From: Chloroflexota bacterium
GTDB taxonomy: Bacteria > Chloroflexota > UBA11872
Assembly (NCBI GenBank): GCA_022824495.1
Contig: JAJDZU010000012.1
Span: 62,001-126,000, forward strand
DNA length: 64,000 nucleotides
Direction of reading: 5' to 3'
In this document: one piece after another, positions 43,244-50,647 of the stretch
Layout of the letters: every line of letters starts with the position of its first letter
How positions within the stretch are numbered: position 1 is the stretch's first letter
Notes under the pieces: generated by a model
Seen by the model: only the letters and a program-made list of their open reading frames with translations
What the model was told of the DNA's origin: nothing
The model's database searches: none
Made by a program: the position numbers and the translations under genes

Positions 43244-46200
43244 CTGGACGGGTCTCGGGACCTCGCAGGCGTACGGCGGCGTCCGCCGTGACGGAGGGCT
43301 GCACGGCGGCGGGCTGCCACCGCTCGGCGGGCGCGAGCGGCGTCGGCCTTCGGTGGCGCTTCGGTATCAACGACCGGTGGATTGGGAATGACCTGCCAGA
43401 AGTTGGCGACTTCGGACTCCCATGCGTCGAGAATCCGGCGTCCGAGCGCGCTGCCGGTGGCGTCAACGTGCTGCGCGATGAGGCTCCGCAACTCTTCGGC
43501 GGCCTCGGGCGTGGCGATGCGCGCAACGCTAACCAGTTCCGGATTGAAGCGCTTGAGGAACATATCGCCACGTTCGTAAATGTAGGCCGTCCCGGCCGAC
43601 ATGCCGGCAGCGAAGTTCTTGCCCGTCGGACCCAGAACCACGACCGTACCGCCGGTCATGTATTCGCAGCAGTGGTCGCCAACGCCCTCGACAACCGTTT
43701 GCGCCCCGCTATTCCGGACACCGAAGCGTTCGCCGGCCCGTCCGGCCACGAACAGGCGGCCCGAGGTGGCGCCGTAGAGAACGGTATTGCCCATGATCAC
43801 GTTGTCTTCAGGCGCAAAGGCGGCGCTGTCAGGCGGACGAACGGTGATGACGCCGCCACCGAGCCCTTTACCGACGTAATCGTTGGCCTCGCCAATCAGG
43901 TCCAGGCGCAGCCCACGCGTGACGAAGGCGCCGAAGCTCTGGCCGGCAGTGCCGCGGAAGGTCAGGCGAAGGCTCTCGTCCGCAATTCCGTCCTCAAAGC
44001 CAGCGCGCACAATCGCGCCGCTGAGCTGCGCGCCCACCGCGCGGTCAGTGTTGGCGATTGGCATTTCAAGCGACAGTGACAGGTCGGGCAGCGCCGAGAA
44101 GTCCAGGCGCTCGATGATGCCGGTGTCCAGGTGGCTGTCGTGCGGCCGATCATTGCGTTCGCGATGGCGGCGCAACGGCGACACGCGGGTTTCGTCGGGT
44201 GGCACCAACAGGTCGTGCAGGTCAAGCGCAGCCGCGCGGCCGGCGTCGAGTTCGGGGTCCGGCTCAAGGTATTGGACCTGGCCAATCAGGTCGTTGAAGT
44301 GCGCCACGCCCAGGCTGGCCATGATCTCGCGGACGCCCTGGGCCAGGTGGGTGAAGAACCGGACGACGTGTTCCGGCTCTCCGGCAAAGCGTTCGCGCAG
44401 GTCGGCTCGCTGCGTGGCCACGCCCACGGGACAGGTGTTGAGGTGGCATTGGCGGGCCATGATGCAGCCCACGGCCACGGCGGCCACCGTGCCGAATCCA
44501 AACTCCTCGGCGCCCAGGATCCCTGCAATTGCGACATCGCGTGCGGTCTTGAGGCCGCCGTCAGTCTTCACCAGGATGCGGTCGCGCAGGCCGTTGCGCA
44601 CCAGGACGTGCTGCGTTTCGACCAGACCGATCTCCCAGGGCACGCCGGCATTCTTGATTGAGCTAATGGGCGAGGCGCCCGTGCCGCCGTCGTGCCCGCT
44701 AATCAGCACGTAGTCCGCATAGGCCTTGGCGACACCGGCGGCGATGGTCCCGACGCCTGACTCGGCGACGAGCTTTACGCCGACCGCGGCGTTCGGGTTG
44801 GCGTGCTTCAGGTCATAGATCAGCTGCGCCAGATCCTCAATGCTGTAAATGTCGTGGTGTGGCGGCGGCGAGATGAGGGGAATGCCCGGGATGGTGTGCC
44901 GCAGGCTGGCGATGTAAGGCGACACCTTCAAGGCTGGCAGCTGTCCGCCTTCGCCGGGCTTCGATCCCTGCGCGATCTTGATTTCAAGCTGTTCGGCCTT
45001 GGACAGATAGAGCGGCGTGACGCCAAAACGGCCCGAGGCAACCTGCTTGATGCGGCTGTCGGGTTCCTGGCCGTTCTCGTCGGCGGTGTACCACGTACGG
45101 TCCTCGCCGCCTTCGCCCGTATTGCTGCGCGCGCCCAGGCTGTTCATGGCCTTGCTGAGGGTGCTGTGGGCTTCAGGGCTCAGGGCGCCGACGGACATGG
45201 CGGTCGTGGTGAAGCGCCGCACGATGGTCTCAATCGGTTCGACATCGTCGATCGGGATCGGGTCGCCCTGTGGAACAAACCGGAGCAGGTCCCGGATGGC
45301 GTAGGGGTCGCGGCTGTTGACCACGCTGTCGTAGGCGTCAAAGTCCTCGCGGTCCCCGGTTCGGATTGCGCGGTGCATAGCCTTGACGAAGCCGGGGTTG
45401 GCGGCGTGGAACTCGCCGTTGCGCCGGTAGCGCGCCCACCCGATATCGGCCGGCTCCGGCGGGGCCTCGGGCTCGTACGCCTCGGTGTGCCGGGCCAGGA
45501 CATCGGCCGCGAGCTCCTCGAAGCCAATCCCGCCCACCCGCGACGGCGTTCCCGGGAAACACCGATCAATGACCTCATCAGCCAGGCCCACGACTTCGAA
45601 TACCTGCGCGCCCTGGTAACTGCTGAGAGTCGAGATGCCCATCTTGGAGAGCACCTTGCGCACGCCGTCCTCGGCAATGCGCAGGTAGGTCCGGCTCAAG
45701 CTCTCGGACCCGTTGGCCGCGACCGGCGTCAGACCGTCGACGGTGGCCAGTGCGAGGTATGGGTTGACCGCGCCGGCGCCGTAGCCGATGAGGGCGCACA
45801 AGTGATGCACGTCCCAGGCTTGCGCCGTATGCACCACGATGCCGGCGCGCAGACGACGCCCGGACTCAATCAGGGCAAAGTGCAGCGCGCCCACCGCCAA
45901 TGCCATCGGAATGGCCGCGCGGGTCCGATCCATCCCGCGGTCACTGACGATCAGAATGCGCGCTCCGTCGTCGATAGCGCTCAACGCCTGCCTCACGAGC
46001 TCGTCCAGGGCCAATTCCAACCCAGCCGGTCCTCCCGCGACCGGGAACAAGGCGTCGAGCCAGGCTGTGGCGAAGTCGGGACTCTCCAGCTTGTCAATGC
46101 GCCGCAGGTCCTCGTCGCTCAGCAGCGGCGACTCCAGGTGCAGCAGGTGCGCGGCCTCCGGCGTGGGCACCAGGAACGTGCCGCGCTTGCCGAGGCGGGT

Positions 46201-47814
46201 CATCAGCGACATGACCAGCTTCTCGCGCAGCGGATCAATGGGCGGATTGGTGACTTGCGCGAACCGTTGCCGCAAGTAGCTGAAGACGGATGGCTGAAAG
46301 CGCGACATGACCGCGAGAGGCGCGTCGTTGCCCATGGAGAACACTGGGTCCATGGCCTGGAGCGCCATGGGTTCGAGGATGTGCGTCAGGTCCTCACGGG
46401 TGAAGCCCAACGCACGCTGCCAGCGCTGCACCTCGGATCCAGCCAGCCCCTTCGTGTTCCCGTCCAGATCCACGCTGAGCGACCGGTCAATCGTGACGCG
46501 CTGGTCGTGGAACCAATCGCCGTACGGCTTCTTCTCGACAAACTCGCGCTTGGCGGCATAGTCGGTGAGCAGGCGGCCGGTCTCCAGATCGACCGCGATC
46601 ATCCGCCCTGGACCGAGTCGGCCCTTGGAGACGATGTGTGCGTCGTCAATGTCAATAACGCCAACTTCCGACGCCATGAGCACCATGTCGTCGTCGGTGA
46701 CGATGTAGCGGGCCGGTCGCAGGCCGTTGCGGTCCAGGGAACCACACACCCAGCGCCCGTCGGTGAACGCGAGGGCGGCGGGACCGTCCCACGGCTCCAT
46801 CAGGCAGGCGTGATAGGCGTAGAAGTCCTTCAGATCAGCCGGCATCTCGCGCGCGTCGCGCCAGGCCTCCGGCACCAGCATCATGGCGCTGTGCACCAGG
46901 TTGCGTCCGGAGTGGGTGAGCAACTCGAGCACCTGGTCGAGGCTGCACGAATCCGACATGGCGGATCCGACGCGGTCCGTCATGGGCCGAAGCACGGCCG
47001 TGTCCGCCCCGAAGAGGGGATGCTCCAGCCCACCCTCGCGAGCGAACATCCAGTTGCGGTTGCCGTCCAGCGTGTTGATTTCGCCGTTGTGCGCCAGCAT
47101 TCGGAACGGCTGCGCCAGTTGCCAGGTCGGGCTGGTGTTGGTGCTGTAGCGCTGGTGGAAGACAGCCACCGCCGTGCGGTAGCGGGGGTCGCTGAGGTCC
47201 GTGAAGAAGTGGCCGACTTCGGTTCCGACGATCAGGCCCTTGTAGACGATGGTGCGAGATGAGAGCGAGACCACGTAATGCGAATCCAGAGACTCGGCGC
47301 GTAGACGGCTCTCCAACTCCTTGCGGGCCAGATACAACCGCTGCTCGGCGGGCAGAAGGTCGCGCGAATCCTGGTTATCGACTAGCAACAGATGCTTGAT
47401 GTCCGGCATCGTCAGACCGCCGGCCGTGCCCAGCACGTCGCGGTCCAGCGGTACATCGCGCCAGCCCGCCACGCTAAAGCCACGTCGCGCGCAGATCGCT
47501 TCGGCCAACACCTGCGCGCGATGCGTGCCGCGCGGATCATGCCGATCCAGGAAGAAGACGCCCACGGCCATCCGGGCCGGGTCGACGCTGGGCCAACCGA
47601 CGTCCGCGTAGACGCTCGCCAGCAGTTCGCGGGGCAACTGGGTGAGAAGACCGGCGCCGTCGCCGGTACGCGCGTCGGCCGCAATTGCGCCTCGGTGCGT
47701 CAGCGACGCCACGGCCTCAAGGGCCCGCTCCACGATCTTGTGCGAGCGGCGTCCCTGGATGTCCGCCACAAACCCGACGCCGCACGAATCGTGCTCGTAG
47801 CGCGGGTCGTACAT
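43240..47814 (-). CDS. gltB: glutamate synthase large subunit
   Basis: 1524 residues from ATG 47814; an ATG 3 codons earlier is possible. N-terminal GATase II: MYDPRYEHDSCGVGFVADIQ, with Cys11 exposed after propeptide removal as nucleophile. Central domain and FMN barrel: HDGGTGASPISSIKNAGVPW, 3Fe-4S site CIMARQCHLNTCPVG, and a C-terminal GXGXG region (YVGKGLGGGVITV, GNTVLYGATSGRLFVAGRAG, GAQTVVEGVGDHCCEYMTGG). Transfers the glutamine amide to 2-oxoglutarate. No small subunit gene (gltD) is adjacent, so it may use ferredoxin or a distant GltD. Overlaps the next gene by 4 bases. Confidence 0.97.
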   Translation of the reverse strand: MYDPRYEHDSCGVGFVADIQGRRSHKIVERALEAVASLTHRGAIAADARTGDGAGLLTQLPRELLASVYADVGWPSVDPARMAVGVFFLDRHDPRGTHRAQVLAEAICARRGFSVAGWRDVPLDRDVLGTAGGLTMPDIKHLLLVDNQDSRDLLPAEQRLYLARKELESRLRAESLDSHYVVSLSSRTIVYKGLIVGTEVGHFFTDLSDPRYRTAVAVFHQRYSTNTSPTWQLAQPFRMLAHNGEINTLDGNRNWMFAREGGLEHPLFGADTAVLRPMTDRVGSAMSDSCSLDQVLELLTHSGRNLVHSAMMLVPEAWRDAREMPADLKDFYAYHACLMEPWDGPAALAFTDGRWVCGSLDRNGLRPARYIVTDDDMVLMASEVGVIDIDDAHIVSKGRLGPGRMIAVDLETGRLLTDYAAKREFVEKKPYGDWFHDQRVTIDRSLSVDLDGNTKGLAGSEVQRWQRALGFTREDLTHILEPMALQAMDPVFSMGNDAPLAVMSRFQPSVFSYLRQRFAQVTNPPIDPLREKLVMSLMTRLGKRGTFLVPTPEAAHLLHLESPLLSDEDLRRIDKLESPDFATAWLDALFPVAGGPAGLELALDELVRQALSAIDDGARILIVSDRGMDRTRAAIPMALAVGALHFALIESGRRLRAGIVVHTAQAWDVHHLCALIGYGAGAVNPYLALATVDGLTPVAANGSESLSRTYLRIAEDGVRKVLSKMGISTLSSYQGAQVFEVVGLADEVIDRCFPGTPSRVGGIGFEELAADVLARHTEAYEPEAPPEPADIGWARYRRNGEFHAANPGFVKAMHRAIRTGDREDFDAYDSVVNSRDPYAIRDLLRFVPQGDPIPIDDVEPIETIVRRFTTTAMSVGALSPEAHSTLSKAMNSLGARSNTGEGGEDRTWYTADENGQEPDSRIKQVASGRFGVTPLYLSKAEQLEIKIAQGSKPGEGGQLPALKVSPYIASLRHTIPGIPLISPPPHHDIYSIEDLAQLIYDLKHANPNAAVGVKLVAESGVGTIAAGVAKAYADYVLISGHDGGTGASPISSIKNAGVPWEIGLVETQHVLVRNGLRDRILVKTDGGLKTARDVAIAGILGAEEFGFGTVAAVAVGCIMARQCHLNTCPVGVATQRADLRERFAGEPEHVVRFFTHLAQGVREIMASLGVAHFNDLIGQVQYLEPDPELDAGRAAALDLHDLLVPPDETRVSPLRRHRERNDRPHDSHLDTGIIERLDFSALPDLSLSLEMPIANTDRAVGAQLSGAIVRAGFEDGIADESLRLTFRGTAGQSFGAFVTRGLRLDLIGEANDYVGKGLGGGVITVRPPDSAAFAPEDNVIMGNTVLYGATSGRLFVAGRAGERFGVRNSGAQTVVEGVGDHCCEYMTGGTVVVLGPTGKNFAAGMSAGTAYIYERGDMFLKRFNPELVSVARIATPEAAEELRSLIAQHVDATGSALGRRILDAWESEVANFWQVIPNPPVVDTEAPPKADAARARRAVAARRRAALRHGGRRRTPARSRDPSR

Positions 47815-48143
47815 AGCAGCCAAGGTAAGAATCCTCTAGATCAGGCGGTTGGTGGAACGGCTAGTGCGACGCCGACGGGTGTGGGCAGGCGAAACGAGCG
47901 GCGTGCCCAAACTCAGTTCTGGCGGAAATCCGTCGATGGTCGTTCATCGGCGCGGTGGGCGTTGCAACTCTCGAGCGGCTTGGAACCCGGCGGCACCCAC
48001 CGCGCGAACGGTATGCGCCGCCAAGGCCAGCGTCATGCGGGTTCCCTGTAGCTTAGCGCATGGCGGCATCCCCTGGGCCGACCAGCCGCTGATTTCAGTA
48101 GGCCCGATGCTACGATCAGGTGATGCGCGCCTGACCTTGTGCC
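47815..48143. other. 329-base region upstream of gltB
   Basis: No gene is convincing. A plus-strand open stretch here has no family look and overlaps the next gene. gltB (minus) and the membrane protein gene (plus) diverge from this region, so promoters for both are expected, but I cannot assign clear -35/-10 boxes. Confidence 0.35.
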
Positions 48144-48482
48144 ATGTTCCGCGTGCTTCTCTTTGGGATGTTGGTCGCGACCATCCCGTTCCTGATCTAC
48201 AGCGGGATGCGGCGTCGGCTGGCGTATGCAATCTCCGTCACGGCCACGATCTACCTGATCGTGATTGGACTGCGGGTGCTGACCGGGTTCTGGTGGTTCC
48301 GGGAGGAGCTGCAGAACACGATCGGCGCCATTGGAATCATCGTGTTGATTGCCTCGGCCATCTATATGGCGATGCGGCACTATGGCGAACGCGCGGTGCG
48401 ACGAAAGCTGGCCGAGCGCGCCGAGTCGCCAGACGCGCATCGGAGCCTGATCGATAATGTTCGGCGCTCGCTTCGCGACTAG
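48144..48482 (+). CDS. predicted membrane protein, three hydrophobic segments
   Basis: 112 residues. Hydrophobic stretches RVLLFGMLVATIPFLIYSGM, YAISVTATIYLIVIGLRVL and TIGAIGIIVLIASAIYMAM indicate two to three spans, then a charged C-terminus (ERAVRRKLAERAESPDAHRS). ATG 48144. Not recognised. It leads two further short-spaced genes on the same strand, of which the last is an SDR enzyme. Confidence 0.6.
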   Translation: MFRVLLFGMLVATIPFLIYSGMRRRLAYAISVTATIYLIVIGLRVLTGFWWFREELQNTIGAIGIIVLIASAIYMAMRHYGERAVRRKLAERAESPDAHRSLIDNVRRSLRD

Positions 48483-48503
48483 CCGACCTCCAGGGAGCAG
48501 CTT

Positions 48504-48737
48504 GTGGCCTTCACCATCAATGAAATCCCCGTGCATTGGGACGGCGTGGCGCCGCCCGCGCGCATGCCGCCATGGCAGGAAGTGGTCTGGATTACCATCC
48601 CGGGCTATCAGCGGCGCCTCTGGTTCATTTCCAAAACCGGGATGAGCTGGCAGCAGCGACAGCGCGAGGAGATCATTCGCAAGGGGCGTGAGCTCTTGAT
48701 GCGCGAACGCGCGGCAGGCGGAGACGCCGCGACCTGA
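48504..48737 (+). CDS. small conserved-looking hypothetical protein
   Basis: 77 residues from GTG 48504. Composition is protein-like (FTINEIPVHWDGVAPP, then VVWITIPGYQRRLWFISKTG, SWQQRQREEIIRKGRELL) with a helical C-terminus. Its start is 22 bases after the preceding membrane protein's stop, and the SDR gene starts 13 bases after its stop, so it is probably part of one unit. No family or metal motif seen. Confidence 0.55.
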   Translation: MAFTINEIPVHWDGVAPPARMPPWQEVVWITIPGYQRRLWFISKTGMSWQQRQREEIIRKGRELLMRERAAGGDAAT

Positions 48738-48749
48738 TCCGGCCCCGCC

Positions 48750-49529
48750 GTGAATCTCCAGCTTGAAGGACTGGCCGCAGCCGTCACCGGCGGCAGTGAA
48801 GGCGTGGGCCGCGCCATAGCGGAAGTCCTGGCCCGCGAGGGCTGCGATGTTGCCCTCGCCGCCAGACGGCGCGACGTCCTGGAGGACGCGGCGCACGACA
48901 TTGCACAGGAGAGCGGTCGGCGCATTCTCCCGATCCAGGCTGACCTTAGCCGGGCGGACGACGCCCGGACCTTCGTGGCCACGGCCGCGCGCAGCCTGGG
49001 GCGACTGGACATCCTGGTAAACAACGCCGGCGGGCCGGGCGCCCACCGATTCGACGGCGCCAGCGACGAGATCTGGCAGGCCGATCTGGACGTCAAGCTA
49101 TTTGGTGCCATCCGTTGCTCGCGAGCGGCGCTGCCGTACTTGAGGCGCGCCGGCGGATCCATCGTCAATATCACGTCCACCGGCGGCCGCGAGCCGTCGC
49201 AGGCGTCGGTTCCCACGTCCGTCACCCGCGCCGCCGGCATTGCGCTCACCAAGGCCATGTCCAAGGAATACGCGGACGCCGGAATCCGAGTCAACACCGT
49301 CATGCTTGGGTCAATCCGCAGCGCGCAGTGGGAACGTCGCTGGGAAGCCACCGGCCGTCACGGCACGCTTGAGGACTTCTATGCCCGCGCCGGAGTAGCT
49401 ATCCCCCTCGGCCGAATCGGGCGGCCCGAAGAGGTGGGGGACCTGGTGGCTTTCCTGGTGTCGTCGCGGGCGGCGTATATCACCGGGGCGGCCATCGCGC
49501 TCGACGGCGGCCTGAGCAGCACGATCTAG
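48750..49529 (+). CDS. SDR-family protein lacking catalytic Tyr/Lys
   Basis: 259 residues, classical SDR fold: AAVTGGSEGVGRAIAEVLAR (TGxxxGxG), LVNNAGGPGAH (NNAG), SIVNITSTGGRE (Ser region), GIRVNTVMLGSIRS and YITGAAIALDGGLSS. The YxxxK motif that should follow Ser is replaced by TSVTR, where T and R stand at the Tyr and Lys positions. It may bind NAD(P) without classical SDR reduction, or it may use another mechanism. GTG start at 48750. Nothing here identifies the substrate. Confidence 0.8.
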   Translation: MNLQLEGLAAAVTGGSEGVGRAIAEVLAREGCDVALAARRRDVLEDAAHDIAQESGRRILPIQADLSRADDARTFVATAARSLGRLDILVNNAGGPGAHRFDGASDEIWQADLDVKLFGAIRCSRAALPYLRRAGGSIVNITSTGGREPSQASVPTSVTRAAGIALTKAMSKEYADAGIRVNTVMLGSIRSAQWERRWEATGRHGTLEDFYARAGVAIPLGRIGRPEEVGDLVAFLVSSRAAYITGAAIALDGGLSSTI

Positions 49530-49535
49530 CCCGAG

Positions 49536-49553
49536 CGCCGGCACCTCCCGGCG
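49536..49553. terminator. hairpin between convergent SDR and hydroxyacid dehydrogenase genes
   Basis: CGCCGG/CCGGCG, a 6-bp stem with a 6-base loop, 6 bases after the SDR stop. No T-run. It could serve as a weak bidirectional terminator for the convergent genes. Confidence 0.35.
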
Positions 49554-49585
49554 GCAACGTCACGGACGGGCGGTGGGTTCCGCGC

Positions 49586-50542
49586 CTAAAACCCCCTGGC
49601 CAGGTCCACCACGTTGTTCAGCGGCTCGCCACGCAGATAGCGGTGCAGGTTGTCCGTCACGAAAGGAACCACACGTTCGCCGCGGCGGGGTGAGGCCCCG
49701 GCCATGTGGGGTGTCATCAGGACGTTTGGCAGATCCCAGACTTCGCTGTCCGGCGGGTGTGGTTCTTGTTCCACGACATCCAGCCCCACGCCTCGCAGCC
49801 GGCCGGCGCGCACGGTCCGAATCAAAGCGGCCGTATCGACGCACGGCCCGCGGGCCACGTTAATGAGGTAGGCGTCGTCAGGCAGCGCATCAAACACGGC
49901 TTGGTTGACGATGTGATGCGTCTGCGGTGTGTAGGGACAGCACAACGTGAGGACTTCGGTCTCCGGGAGCAGATCGAGCAAGTCCGAAACCGGGTGAACC
50001 GACTGGAGGGCGTCGTCCGGCTCGCCGACAACCAGGTCCGCTCCGCGGACTTGCATCTCAAGGGCGTGATAGCGACTGGCGACGGCCCGGCCGATGCCGC
50101 CCACGCCGACTATCAGCGCCCGCTTGCCGGCCACCTCGTCGTAGTTGTAGCTGTTGTCCCAGCGATGTTCGGCCTGCCGCAGGGCGGAGAAGTGAATGCC
50201 CCGCGTCAATGCCGTCAACAACGCCACTGCCGATTCGGCCACGTGCGACGCCAGCAGGGCACGCGCGTTGGTGATGAGGAGATGACCGTAGCGGTCGGCG
50301 CCAAGCGCGGCGAGGGAGTCGATCCCGGCGCTGGCCACCTGCAGCCACTTCAGGGACGTGCCGGCGTCAAGCACCTCGGTCTCCACCGCCGCGCCAAGCA
50401 CGACCAACACTTCCGCGTCCCGAATCTCGGCGACCGCGGTCGTGACGTCGGAGGCAAATGCGAAATCGTGGTCCGGGAATGTCGCCGGCATCTCGGCCCA
50501 CTCGTCCGCCCAGTGGCTGGGCATGTAGATGAGAATCTTCAT
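49586..50542 (-). CDS. D-2-hydroxyacid dehydrogenase
   Basis: 318 residues. NAD-binding GVGGIGRAVASRYHAL, then catalytic residues in order: Arg in NVARGPCVD, Glu in LDVVEQEP and His in LMTPHMAGASP. Typical of the D-isomer-specific 2-hydroxyacid dehydrogenase family (glyoxylate/hydroxypyruvate, lactate-type). It reduces or oxidises a 2-keto/2-hydroxy acid with NAD(P). Divergent from the Lon-like gene by 105 bases; convergent with the SDR. Confidence 0.93.
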   Translation of the reverse strand: MKILIYMPSHWADEWAEMPATFPDHDFAFASDVTTAVAEIRDAEVLVVLGAAVETEVLDAGTSLKWLQVASAGIDSLAALGADRYGHLLITNARALLASHVAESAVALLTALTRGIHFSALRQAEHRWDNSYNYDEVAGKRALIVGVGGIGRAVASRYHALEMQVRGADLVVGEPDDALQSVHPVSDLLDLLPETEVLTLCCPYTPQTHHIVNQAVFDALPDDAYLINVARGPCVDTAALIRTVRAGRLRGVGLDVVEQEPHPPDSEVWDLPNVLMTPHMAGASPRRGERVVPFVTDNLHRYLRGEPLNNVVDLARGF

Positions 50543-50608
50543 GTTCTGCGACCCTTCGGCGGGCGCCCGCAGTGTAGAGACTCCGTTGGCATTGCGGGCA
50601 GCGCACGC

Positions 50609-50617
50609 TGCTACACT
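50609..50617 (+). promoter_or_regulatory. possible extended -10 for the Lon-like gene
   Basis: TGCTACACT matches TGnTANANT about 31 bases before the GTG start. No -35 with normal spacing is evident. Confidence 0.3.
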
Positions 50618-50647
50618 TCGCGCGCTTGCCGCCCGGAGGGCTGGAGC

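Noticed and set aside
44803-47262. A long plus-strand open frame of ~819 codons inside gltB
   Set aside because: It is exactly antisense to conserved gltB domains and its translation has no domain pattern; GC-rich genes commonly give such shadows.
47849-48457. Plus-strand open frame upstream of the membrane protein gene
   Set aside because: Its translation is Arg-rich without domain pattern and it overlaps the membrane protein in another frame.
49706-50647. N-terminal extension of the Lon-like protein upstream of GTG 50648
   Set aside because: It runs antisense through the hydroxyacid dehydrogenase gene and lacks protease features; the GTG has a good ribosome site.
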